From assembly GCF_003671715.1 (NCBI RefSeq), contig NZ_RAIF01000031.1:83756-126756 (forward strand): a stretch of DNA of 43,001 nt, written 5' to 3'. Under the pieces are notes generated by a model. The model was not told the DNA's origin. It ran no database searches and saw only the letters and a list, made by a program, of their open reading frames with translations. Origin of the DNA: Streptomyces sp. E2N166 (GTDB lineage Bacteria > Actinomycetota > Actinomycetes > Streptomycetales > Streptomycetaceae). The position numbers and the translations under genes are program-made. Every line of letters begins with the position of its first letter. The first letter of the stretch is position 1. This document shows positions 24,378 to 32,161 of the stretch, in pieces.

Positions 24378-25120
24378 GCGACCCGACCGAGGCGAACGGA
24401 ACGGCGGGAGAGGGCGAGGCGGCCCAGCCCGCACAGCCGGCGAACGGCGGCGCGGGGGAGCGTCACGTGCGCGTGGTGCTCGTCGACGACCACCGCATGT
24501 TCCGCACCGGCGTCCAGGCCGAGATCGGCCAGACCGCGCAGACCGGCGTCGAGGTCGTCGGCGAGGCCGCCGACGTCGACCAGGCCGTCACGGTCATCAC
24601 CGCGACCCGGCCGGAGGTGGTCCTCCTCGACGTACACCTCCCGGGCGGTGGCGGGGTCGAAGTCCTGCGTCGTTGCGCCCCCTTGATGAGCGACGCCGAT
24701 CGGCCCGTCCGCTTCCTCGCCCTGTCCGTCTCGGACGCGGCGGAGGACGTGATCGGCGTGATCCGCGGCGGCGCCCGGGGCTACGTGACCAAGACGATCA
24801 CCGGTACGGACCTGGTGAACTCGGTCTTCCGCGTCCAGGAGGGCGATGCCGTCTTCTCCCCGCGCCTGGCCGGCTTCGTCCTCGACGCGTTCGCCTCCAC
24901 CGACGCCCCGCCGGTCGACGAGGACCTCGACCGCCTCACCCAGCGCGAGCGCGAGGTGCTGCGCCTGATCGCCCGCGGCTACGCGTACAAGGAGATCGCC
25001 AAGCAGCTGTACATCTCGGTGAAGACGGTCGAGTCCCACGTCTCGGCGGTCCTCCGCAAGCTCCAGCTGTCCAACCGGCACGAGCTGACGCGATGGGCCA
25101 CGGCACGGCGGCTGGTGTGA
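24374..25120 (+). CDS. LuxR/NarL-type response regulator
   Basis: A 248-residue regulator. After a disordered N-terminal tail of about 30 residues comes a receiver domain with the acidic pair in VVLVDDHRMF, phospho-acceptor Asp86 (VVLLDVHLPG), and the conserved Lys in YVTKTI. A C-terminal GerE helix-turn-helix follows (LTQREREVLRLIARG ... EIAKQLYISVKTVESHVSAVLRKL). Its start overlaps the kinase stop by four bases, so the pair is translationally coupled. By context it controls the divergent PspC operon and its own, perhaps through the repeats at 22945-23044. No oddities are seen in key residues. Confidence 0.93.
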   Translation: MSDPTEANGTAGEGEAAQPAQPANGGAGERHVRVVLVDDHRMFRTGVQAEIGQTAQTGVEVVGEAADVDQAVTVITATRPEVVLLDVHLPGGGGVEVLRRCAPLMSDADRPVRFLALSVSDAAEDVIGVIRGGARGYVTKTITGTDLVNSVFRVQEGDAVFSPRLAGFVLDAFASTDAPPVDEDLDRLTQREREVLRLIARGYAYKEIAKQLYISVKTVESHVSAVLRKLQLSNRHELTRWATARRLV

Positions 25121-25134
25121 CCGTGCGCGCACGG
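25121..25134. terminator. Perfect 14-base palindrome after the regulator gene
   Basis: CCGTGCGCGCACGG begins directly after the stop codon. It could be a weak terminator between the convergent regulator and NlpC/P60 genes, or a binding site. Confidence 0.4.
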
Positions 25135-25216
25135 CATGCGGTCCGGCCCCCGGAGCCTCCGGTCCACCGTTGCCAAAGCGGCCAGGAGCGCCTCGTCGGG
25201 CACGCGGGTACCGGCG

Positions 25217-26275
25217 CTACGCCACCCGCGCAGCCCCCGCGAACGGCATCTGGTCGACGGGGGCGACGCGGACCGGTGCCGACGGGTTCGGGGCGTGGAT
25301 CATCTGCCCCTCGCCGATGTAGATGCCGACGTGGCTGATGCCCGAGTAGAAGAACACCAGGTCCCCCGGACGCAGTTCGGAGCGTGAGACACGGCGGCCC
25401 GCGTCGATCTGGGCGTAGGTCGTGCGGGGCAGGGAGACGCCGGCGGCGCGGTACGCGGCCTGGGTGAGGCCGGAGCAGTCGAAGGCGTCGGGGCCGGTCG
25501 CGCCCCACACATAGGGGCTGCCGAGCTTCCGGTGGGCGTAGGCGACGGCCGCCGCGGCGCGGGAGTCGGGGGCCTGGGCGGAAGCGGCGGGCAAGGCGTC
25601 CCGGGAGTCCGCCGACGAGCGCGAGGCACGGTCGTCCGTGCCGTGGCCGAGGCGGGCGCGTTCCTCGGCGGTCAGCCGGGACAGCAGGCGGCGGGCCGTG
25701 TCCAACTTGCCGGTGATGGTCGTGCGGTGACGTTTCAGCTCCGCCCGGCGTGACGTCAGTGAGGTCGCCTCGATGCGGGCGGCTCCGCGCAGTTGCTCGA
25801 TCTCCCGCAGTTCCTCGCGGGCCCTGCCCACGGCGGCCGCCTGCCGGCTGCCCACCCGCTCGATGAAGGCGGCGCCGTCGAGATACCGGTCGGGGTCGGC
25901 GGAGAGCGCTAGTTGCAGGGCCGGGTCGAGGCCGCCGCTGCGGTACTGGGCAGCCGCGACCGAACCGAGTCGCTCCCGGGTGGAGTTGAGCCGGGCCGCC
26001 TTGCGGGCCGCTTCGTCCCGCAGTTTCTCCAGGCGCTGCTCGGCGGCGTCCGCCTTCTCCTTCGCGCCGTTGTACTTTTCGGTGGCGACCTCCGCCTCCT
26101 GGTAGAGCTTGTCCACCTTGGCCTTGACCTGCGCCGGCGTCGGTTCCGGATCGGCGTGCCCGGTGCCGGCGGCCAGCCCGGTCGCCGTCGCCGCGCCCGC
26201 GAGGGTGATCGTGGCCGCCGTTCGGGCCCTCCCGCCGCCCGTCGTGCGCTGTCGCGGCCTGCGGTGCGTTCCCAC
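25217..26275 (-). CDS. Secreted NlpC/P60 peptidoglycan endopeptidase
   Basis: A 352-residue exported cell-wall hydrolase. It has a signal sequence (basic start, then AATITLAGAATATGLAAGTGHA), a long coiled coil (residues about 40-200, rich in Glu/Lys/Arg/Ala), a linker, and a C-terminal NlpC/P60 domain. The catalytic cysteine is in AFDCSGLTQ, the histidine in SHVGIYIG, and the third polar residue is the His of MIHAPNP. It should cut stem peptides (D-Glu to diamino acid). GTG 26275 is chosen as giving a proper signal peptide, although the GGAAGG is rather far upstream. It is a paralogue of the gene at 27960 (both read SPYVWGATGPD or KPYVWGATGPD at the domain start) but has no riboswitch in its leader. 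Confidence 0.88.
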   Translation of the reverse strand: MGTHRRPRQRTTGGGRARTAATITLAGAATATGLAAGTGHADPEPTPAQVKAKVDKLYQEAEVATEKYNGAKEKADAAEQRLEKLRDEAARKAARLNSTRERLGSVAAAQYRSGGLDPALQLALSADPDRYLDGAAFIERVGSRQAAAVGRAREELREIEQLRGAARIEATSLTSRRAELKRHRTTITGKLDTARRLLSRLTAEERARLGHGTDDRASRSSADSRDALPAASAQAPDSRAAAAVAYAHRKLGSPYVWGATGPDAFDCSGLTQAAYRAAGVSLPRTTYAQIDAGRRVSRSELRPGDLVFFYSGISHVGIYIGEGQMIHAPNPSAPVRVAPVDQMPFAGAARVA

Positions 26276-26492
26276 CTGCGATGCACGTCCTTCCGTACGA
26301 CTCGACTCCGGTTGCCTGCGGGAGGAACCTAGGCGCGGCGGTAACGGCCGGGTGACGGGATGCGCGGAAGTGGCGGTACCGGATCGACGGGCGACCGAAT
26401 GTGACTGAGGGCTCGCCCTGCGGCCGTCGTCTTCACGCAGGGTGATGACCGATGTCCCGCATCGGAGACGCACGAGGGGCATGAGGTGTTAT

Positions 26493-26512
26493 GGGGTGCA
26501 TATATGCGCCCC
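26493..26512. promoter_or_regulatory. 20-base palindrome in a divergent promoter region
   Basis: GGGGTGCATA and TATGCGCCCC pair at 9 of 10 positions about the centre 26502/26503. It lies between the divergent NlpC/P60 gene (start 26275) and the small membrane protein gene (start 26576), a likely operator. Confidence 0.45.
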
Positions 26513-26575
26513 GGGTCGTTGCCTCCGCCGGGCCGGTGTCCGAGGGTGTCCGACCCGTGATTAGGCTCCGGCCCC

Positions 26576-26929
26576 ATGGACGTACTCATCCACTTTTTCG
26601 TCGGTCTGCACATCATCGGCATCGCCTCGCTCCTCGGGGGCTTCCTGACCCAGATGAAGGCGATGGGCCAGGGCACGGCCCGTTTCGTCCCCGCGATGCT
26701 GCACGGCGCACTGACGATGCTGGTCACCGGCGTCGTCCTGATCGGCCTCAACCAGGCCGACGATCAGTCCGTCGACAACGTCAAGATGGGCGTCAAGCTC
26801 GCCCTGCTGATCGTGATCCTCGGCCTCGTCTACGTGAAGCGCGACGACGAGAAGGTGGAGAAGCCACTGTTCGGCCTGGTGGGCCTGCTGACCGTGGCGA
26901 ACATCTTCATCGCGGTGCTGTGGACCTGA
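26576..26929 (+). CDS. Small four-helix membrane protein
   Basis: A 117-residue integral membrane protein with four hydrophobic segments (residues about 5-24, 40-58, 70-86 and 96-115) and a charged loop RDDEKVEKP. I recognise it only as a conserved actinobacterial membrane protein of unknown function. The ATG at 26576 has no Shine-Dalgarno. TAGGCT ends eight bases before it, so the transcript may be leaderless. The last 23 bases overlap the 3' end of the convergent transporter gene. Confidence 0.8.
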   Translation: MDVLIHFFVGLHIIGIASLLGGFLTQMKAMGQGTARFVPAMLHGALTMLVTGVVLIGLNQADDQSVDNVKMGVKLALLIVILGLVYVKRDDEKVEKPLFGLVGLLTVANIFIAVLWT

Positions 26930-27932
26930 TCTCCCCGGCGTCCGCACCCGCGGCCGACCGCAGCCCCGACCGGGCCTGGAAGACCGCCCCCGCCGCGACC
27001 GCCAGCCACGCGGCCACCGCGATCCACAGCAGCGCCTGACCGGGCGCGTCCAGCCACGGGACGTCGAGGACGGCGGCGACGGACAGCGTCGCCGCCGCCG
27101 TCATACCGAGGGGGAACACGGTCGACCAGCGGCGCACGTCGTAGCGGATCCGGGGCCACGCGATCTCGGCGGCGAGCAGTACGGCGTACCAGGCTAGGTC
27201 GAGAGCGAGCAGGAAGACGGTCACGTCGTGCAGGACGGCGTAGTCGTCGTCGTTCCACAGGTACATGCCCGACCCGGCCGCCGCGAGGAGCTTGGCGCCG
27301 GCGAGGGCCGAGATGGCGAGGGCGCCGCCCGCCACCCAGTGGTCTCCCGAACCTCGGGCCACCTGCCGCAGATCGAAGCGGAACAGTGCGATCAGGTAGA
27401 GCACGATCCCGAGCCAGAACGGCACCAGGGACGCGTGCGCCAGCCAGGCCGTCGAGGTGGCGGCGGCCAGTGTGGCGCCCAGTACGGCCAGCCCCTCCGT
27501 GGCCACGCAGCCCAGGAACACCGCGCCGGGCATGCGGCGCCCCCAGTGCGTGACGACCAGGTACAGCAGTCCCGGCCACAGCAGCGCCGCCAGCGCCAGC
27601 AGCGCCGCCGCCACGGGTGACCAGCCGAACAGGGAGATGCGGGTGCCGAGCACGGTCGTCGCGGCGACGGCGGTGAGCGCGCCCGGCGTCCCGGCTCGCG
27701 TCACCCACTGCGCCCGCTCGACCAGCAGCAGGTAGACGAAGTTCGCCGTCAGTGTCAGCCAGGCGGCGCAGGCCAGGACCAGGGCGATCCGGGACAGGAC
27801 CTCGTGGCCCGTCAGGTGCAGGGCGACCGACAGGATGCCGGTCGCCATGACCGCCGCCCCGGCCGCCGGCGGACGCTGCGCCCACCAGGCGCGCAGGGGG
27901 TGGGGGGTGGTGGTGGGGGTGCCGGATGACAT
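26907..27932 (-). CDS. SLAC1/TDT-family transporter or anion channel
   Basis: A 341-residue protein with about ten hydrophobic helices. The first carries PPAAGAAVMATGILSVAL, the signature-like start of the tellurite-resistance/dicarboxylate transporter (TDT) and SLAC1 channel family; helix pairs with Gly and Pro follow through the protein (WPGLLYLVVTHWGRRMPGAVFLG). Members move malate, sulfite, formate or small anions; the substrate here is unknown. The 3' end overlaps the convergent membrane protein gene by 23 bases. It ends upstream of nothing it obviously works with, and lies 27 bases after the stop of the second NlpC/P60 gene on the same strand, so read-through is possible. Confidence 0.7.
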   Translation of the reverse strand: MSSGTPTTTPHPLRAWWAQRPPAAGAAVMATGILSVALHLTGHEVLSRIALVLACAAWLTLTANFVYLLLVERAQWVTRAGTPGALTAVAATTVLGTRISLFGWSPVAAALLALAALLWPGLLYLVVTHWGRRMPGAVFLGCVATEGLAVLGATLAAATSTAWLAHASLVPFWLGIVLYLIALFRFDLRQVARGSGDHWVAGGALAISALAGAKLLAAAGSGMYLWNDDDYAVLHDVTVFLLALDLAWYAVLLAAEIAWPRIRYDVRRWSTVFPLGMTAAATLSVAAVLDVPWLDAPGQALLWIAVAAWLAVAAGAVFQARSGLRSAAGADAGEIRSTAPR

Positions 27933-27959
27933 GCGCCCGATGCTAAGGACCCGCGCGGC

Positions 27960-29159
27960 TCAGGCCGGGCGCACCACGCTGTGGATCGACGACTCGCCGT
28001 CGTAGAAGATCGACTCCTCGCGGACGTACGCGCCCGGCTTCGGGGCGTGGATCATCATGCCGTTGCCGATGTAGAGGCCGACGTGACTGAGGTCGTCGTA
28101 GAAGAAGACCAGGTCGCCGGGCCGGGCCTGGGAGACCGGGACGGTCGTGCCGGCGTCGACCTGGTCGTAGGTGGTGCGCGGCAGTGTCACCCCCGCGTCC
28201 TTCCAGGCGGCCTGGGTCAGGCCCGAGCAGTCGTAGGAGTCGGGGCCGGTGGCGCCCCAGACGTACGGCTTGCCGATCTGGGCGCGGGCGAAGGCGAGCG
28301 CCTTCTCGGCCTTGGTGCCGTAGGCGGAGTCCGGAGTGGAGGACCCGGCTTCCGTACCGGCGCCGCTGGAGCCGGACGAGCCCGAGGAGGTGGATGAGCC
28401 CGAGGAGGCGTCGCTTTCCCGCCGGTCGGCCTCCTCCTGCCGCTTGCGCTCCTCGGCCTGCTGCTTCGCGAGTTCCGCGGCCTTGCGGGCGGCCTCCTCC
28501 TGCTTCCTCTTCTCGATCGCCGCGAGCCTGGCCTTCTCCTCGGCGGTCAGCTCGGAGAGCAGCTCACGCGCGGTGGCGAGCTTCTTCTGGACGGTGGCCT
28601 TGGCCGTCTTGAGGTCGCTCTGCGACTCGGTGAGCGTCTGGAGGCTCTCGGTGGCCTCCCGGCGCTTCTCCATCGTCTCGGACTGCTGTGTGACGTAGTC
28701 GTCGACCGCGTCCTTCTGGCGCCCGGTGAGCCGGTCCATCAGGTGGGTCCGGTCGACATAGTCCTGCGGCGAGTCCGCGAGCAGGAAGGTCGCGGTCTCC
28801 GGAACCGTGGAGCCCGTGCGGTACTGGGCGGAGGCGAAGGAACCCAGCTCCTCGCGCGCCTCGTTGAGCTTCTGGGTGCGCTCGGCGACGTCGTCGAGGA
28901 GGGTGTCGACGCGCTTGCGCTGCTTGGAGGTCTTCTCCTTGACCGCGTTGTACTTCTCCGTCGCCGACCCCGCCTGGCGGTACAGGTCGTCGACCTTCTT
29001 CTCGACCTCTTCGAGGCTCGGCCTGTCGTCGTCCGTCGGCGCGGCGGTGGCCGTCTGGGACAGCAGGGCGACGGAGGTGAGGGCCGCCGTGGCGAGGGCG
29101 GGGGTCCGTATGCCTGCGACGCGCGTACCCGTGGGACGCGACTTGCGGTGCGACGCCAA
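27960..29159 (-). CDS. Secreted NlpC/P60 endopeptidase under a c-di-AMP riboswitch
   Basis: A 399-residue exported hydrolase. It has a signal peptide (ASHRKSRP then ALATAALTSVALLSQTATA), a coiled coil of about 190 residues (KKVDDLYRQAGSATEKYNAVKEK ... ELTAEEKARL), and a Lys/Glu/Ala helix. A Ser/Gly linker (SSGSSTSSGSSGSSG) and the NlpC/P60 domain follow, with catalytic Cys in SYDCSGLTQ, His in LSHVGLYIG and MIHAPKP. It starts at TTG 29159 with GGAAGGAG (29168-29175) eight bases before it. The leader contains a ydaO-type aptamer, so production should fall when c-di-AMP is high, as for other Streptomyces wall hydrolases. The same domain order as 25217 points to an old duplication. Confidence 0.9.
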   Translation of the reverse strand: MASHRKSRPTGTRVAGIRTPALATAALTSVALLSQTATAAPTDDDRPSLEEVEKKVDDLYRQAGSATEKYNAVKEKTSKQRKRVDTLLDDVAERTQKLNEAREELGSFASAQYRTGSTVPETATFLLADSPQDYVDRTHLMDRLTGRQKDAVDDYVTQQSETMEKRREATESLQTLTESQSDLKTAKATVQKKLATARELLSELTAEEKARLAAIEKRKQEEAARKAAELAKQQAEERKRQEEADRRESDASSGSSTSSGSSGSSGAGTEAGSSTPDSAYGTKAEKALAFARAQIGKPYVWGATGPDSYDCSGLTQAAWKDAGVTLPRTTYDQVDAGTTVPVSQARPGDLVFFYDDLSHVGLYIGNGMMIHAPKPGAYVREESIFYDGESSIHSVVRPA

Positions 29160-29181
29160 GGAGGCGACTCCTTCCAAAGTT

Positions 29182-29340
29182 CCGCCTACCGGGTTAGCTG
29201 TCGGGTTCGGGCGGTGTGGTTCGGAAGGGTTGCCCTACGGCGGATCCGCCCCGTGGAGGGCGGTGCGGCCGATTCACCCCAAGGTTCTCGGTCGGGTCCC
29301 CGGCTCCGGGCGCCGTGCGGGCACGCCGGACTCGGCGGAG
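29182..29340 (-). ncRNA. ydaO/yuaA c-di-AMP riboswitch
   Basis: Minus-strand leader of the NlpC/P60 gene. The conserved blocks of the ydaO aptamer appear in order: CCGCCGAGTCCGGC, GCCGGGGACCCGACC, CTTGGGGTGAATCGG, GTAGGGCAACCCTTCCGAA and finally GACAGCTAACCCGGTAGGCG. CCGCC near 29338 pairs with GGCGG at 29186-29182 to close P1. The aptamer ends only seven bases before the Shine-Dalgarno, leaving no room for a separate terminator, so control may be through the RBS or Rho. In Streptomyces this class binds c-di-AMP and turns off resuscitation and cell-wall lytic genes. Confidence 0.9.
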
Positions 29341-29556
29341 GCCGCGCGGCCCGGCGAGGTTCGCCGGAGGGGGTCGTGCGGCCTGCCCGCACCGTAGCCA
29401 ACTCGTGTGGCGGCTGTGAAGGTTGGTGGGTGATATGCCCGATACATTTTCGTGACCTCCGGTGTGCGGCCCCACTTCGGTCACTCTTCGTCGCCCGCTC
29501 TGTCGCAGGGCGTGCCCGGAGGCGGGGTCCCGGCCATTTTCCGGGGTGGCGGCGGG

Positions 29557-29579
29557 TTGTCGGTGGGGCGCCCTAGACT
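29557..29579 (+). promoter_or_regulatory. DNA-damage (RecA-NDp/PafBC-type) promoter of pcrA
   Basis: TTGTCGGTG (29557-29565), eight bases, then TAGACT (29574-29579). It matches exactly the actinobacterial DNA-damage promoter consensus TTGTCRGTG-N8-TAnnnT as I recall it. The ATG at 29589 is ten bases beyond the -10, so the leader is very short. Confidence 0.7.
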
Positions 29580-29588
29580 CGGAGAGCG

Positions 29589-32069
29589 ATGAGCAGCCTC
29601 TTTGACGACAGCTTCCTGGCGAGCCTCCAGACCCCCCGGGGTCACGAGGAGGAACCTCCGCCGCCGCCCGAGGACGATCACGGACCGGAGCCGGTTCCGC
29701 ACGATCTGTTCGCCGGGAAGTTCGACGCGCCGCCGGAGCGGGACACCCACTACCGGGACGGTGCCCCGCGCCCCGCCCTGGACGCGGCCGCGCTCCTGGA
29801 GGGGCTGAACGAGAACCAGCGCGCCGCCGTCGTCCACTCCGGCTCCCCATTGCTCATCGTGGCCGGCGCGGGCTCGGGCAAGACCCGCGTGCTCACCCAC
29901 CGCATCGCCCACCTGCTGGCCGAGCGGAGCGTTCACCCCGGCCAGATCCTCGCCATCACCTTCACCAACAAGGCCGCGGGCGAGATGAAGGAGCGCGTGG
30001 AGCAGCTCGTCGGCCCGCGCGCGAACGCGATGTGGGTGATGACCTTCCACAGCGCGTGCGTCCGCATCCTGCGCCGCGAGTCGAAGAAGCTCGGGTTCAC
30101 CTCGTCCTTCTCGATCTACGACGCGGCCGACTCCAAGCGGCTCATGGCGCTGGTCTGCCGCGACCTGGACCTGGACCCCAAGCGCTTCCCGCCCAAGTCC
30201 TTCAGCGCCAAGGTCAGCAACCTGAAGAACGAGCTGATCGACGAGGAGGACTTCGCCGCCCAGGCGGCCGACGGTTTCGAGAAGACCGTCGCGCAGGCGT
30301 ACGCCCTCTACCAGTCGCGGCTGCGCGAGGCCAACGCCCTCGACTTCGACGACCTGATCATGACGACGGTCAACCTGCTCCGCGCCTTCCCGGACGTCGC
30401 CGAGCACTACCGCCGCCGCTTCCGGCACGTCCTGGTCGACGAGTACCAGGACACCAACCACGCCCAGTACTCCCTGGTCCGCGAGCTCGTCGGCACCACC
30501 GAGCACGCCGTCGACGTGCCGCCCGAGGCCGAGGTCCCGCCCGCCGAGCTGTGCGTGGTGGGCGACGCCGACCAGTCGATCTACGCCTTCCGCGGCGCCA
30601 CCATCCGCAACATCCTCCAGTTCGAGGAGGACTACCCGGACGCGACGACGATCCTCCTGGAGCAGAACTACCGCTCCACCCAGACGATCCTCACCGCCGC
30701 CAACGCGGTCATCGAGCGCAATGAGTCCCGCCGTCCCAAGAACCTGTGGACCAACCAGGGCGCCGGCTCGCAGATCACCGGGTACGTCGCCGACACCGAG
30801 CACGACGAGGCCCAGTTCGTCGCCGACGAGATAGACCGCCTCACCGACGCGGGCGAGGCGAAGGCCGGCGACGTCGCCGTCTTCTACCGCACCAACGCGC
30901 AGTCCCGTGTCTTCGAAGAGGTCTTCATCCGCGTCGGCCTGCCCTACAAGGTCGTCGGCGGCGTCCGCTTCTACGAGCGCAAGGAGGTCCGGGACGTCCT
31001 GGCCTACCTGCGGGTGCTGGCCAACCCCGAGGACTCGGTGCCGCTGCGCCGCATCCTCAACGTCCCCAAGCGCGGCATCGGCGACCGTGCCGAGGCCATG
31101 ATCGACGCCCTCTCCCAGCGCGAGAAGATCAGTTTCCCGCAGGCCCTCAAGCGGGTCGACGAGGCGTACGGCATGGCCGCGCGCTCCGCCAACGCCGTCA
31201 AGCGGTTCAACACGCTCATGGAGGACCTCCGCACGATCGTCGAGTCCGGCGCCGGTCCGGCGACCGTGCTGGAGGCGATCCTCGAACGCACCGGCTACCT
31301 CGCCGAGTTGCAGGCCTCCACCGACCCGCAGGACGAGACCCGCATCGAGAACCTCCAGGAACTCGCGGCAGTCGCCCTGGAGTTCGAGCAGGAGCGGGCC
31401 GAGAGCGAGGAGGCCGGAACGCTGGCCGACTTCCTGGAGAAGGTCGCCCTGGTCGCCGACTCCGACCAGATCCCGGACGAGGAGGACGGCGACGGCGTCG
31501 TCACCCTGATGACCCTGCACACCGCCAAGGGCCTGGAGTTCCCGGTCGTCTTCCTCACCGGCATGGAGGACGGCGTCTTCCCGCACATGCGCGCCCTCGG
31601 CCAGGCCAAGGAGCTGGAGGAGGAGCGGCGGCTGGCGTACGTCGGCATCACGCGCGCCCGCGAGCGGCTGTACCTGACCCGGTCGACGCTGCGCAGCGCC
31701 TGGGGGCAGCCGTCGTACAACCCGCCCTCGCGCTTCCTGGAGGAGATCCCGGCACCTCACCTGGAGTGGAAGCGGACCGGGGCGAACGGACCCGCGCCCT
31801 CCGCACCGGTCTCGGGCGTGGCGGCCTCGCTGTCGTCGTCCCGGTCCCGTTCCTCGGCATCGGGCGCGTCCGGCTTCGCCACGCGCCGGTCCGCCGAGCA
31901 GCCGACGGTCGCGCTGTCGGTCGGTGACCGCGTCACGCACGACCAGTTCGGGCTCGGGACGGTGGTCGGGATCAAGGGCACCGGATCGAACGCCGAGGCG
32001 ACGATCGACTTCGGGGACACCAAGCCGAAGCGACTGCTGCTGCGGTACGCGCCGGTGGAGAAGCTCTGA
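29589..32069 (+). CDS. pcrA: ATP-dependent DNA helicase PcrA/UvrD
   Basis: An 826-residue superfamily 1A 3'-5' helicase. After an acidic, Pro-rich N-terminal extension (about 70 residues) come the helicase motifs: Q motif LNENQRAAV, Walker A AGAGSGKT at 92-99, TFTNKAAGEMKERV (Ia), Walker B VDEYQDTN with D284-E285, GDADQSIYAFRGA (III), EQNYRST (IV), TLHTAKGLEFPVVFLTGMEDG (V) and ERRLAYVGITRAR (VI). The C-terminus is the Tudor-like RNA-polymerase-binding module (VGDRVTHDQFGLGTVVGIKG). It acts in nucleotide excision repair, replication-fork clearance and transcription-coupled repair. The promoter at 29557 predicts induction by DNA damage. It is convergent with the M23 peptidase gene. Confidence 0.96.
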   Translation: MSSLFDDSFLASLQTPRGHEEEPPPPPEDDHGPEPVPHDLFAGKFDAPPERDTHYRDGAPRPALDAAALLEGLNENQRAAVVHSGSPLLIVAGAGSGKTRVLTHRIAHLLAERSVHPGQILAITFTNKAAGEMKERVEQLVGPRANAMWVMTFHSACVRILRRESKKLGFTSSFSIYDAADSKRLMALVCRDLDLDPKRFPPKSFSAKVSNLKNELIDEEDFAAQAADGFEKTVAQAYALYQSRLREANALDFDDLIMTTVNLLRAFPDVAEHYRRRFRHVLVDEYQDTNHAQYSLVRELVGTTEHAVDVPPEAEVPPAELCVVGDADQSIYAFRGATIRNILQFEEDYPDATTILLEQNYRSTQTILTAANAVIERNESRRPKNLWTNQGAGSQITGYVADTEHDEAQFVADEIDRLTDAGEAKAGDVAVFYRTNAQSRVFEEVFIRVGLPYKVVGGVRFYERKEVRDVLAYLRVLANPEDSVPLRRILNVPKRGIGDRAEAMIDALSQREKISFPQALKRVDEAYGMAARSANAVKRFNTLMEDLRTIVESGAGPATVLEAILERTGYLAELQASTDPQDETRIENLQELAAVALEFEQERAESEEAGTLADFLEKVALVADSDQIPDEEDGDGVVTLMTLHTAKGLEFPVVFLTGMEDGVFPHMRALGQAKELEEERRLAYVGITRARERLYLTRSTLRSAWGQPSYNPPSRFLEEIPAPHLEWKRTGANGPAPSAPVSGVAASLSSSRSRSSASGASGFATRRSAEQPTVALSVGDRVTHDQFGLGTVVGIKGTGSNAEATIDFGDTKPKRLLLRYAPVEKL

Positions 32070-32078
32070 CGTGCGGGC

Positions 32079-32116
32079 GGCGTGGGTGGTGCGGGTGCTT
32101 TGGCCCGCCCCACGCC
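32079..32116. terminator. Hairpin between pcrA and the M23 peptidase gene
   Basis: GGCGTGGG (32079-32086) and GCGGG (32091-32095) pair with CCCGC (32104-32108) and CCCACGCC (32109-32116), leaving a 4-base bulge and an 8-base loop. It is placed to stop both convergent genes. Confidence 0.65.
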
Positions 32117-32161
32117 GGCCGGGGTGCGATCTCGGGGCCGGCCTGCTGAGACGTTACGGCG

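Noticed and set aside
29481..31940. 819-codon minus-strand frame opposite pcrA
   Set aside because: Shadow of pcrA, whose helicase motifs are intact; the minus product has no recognisable pattern.
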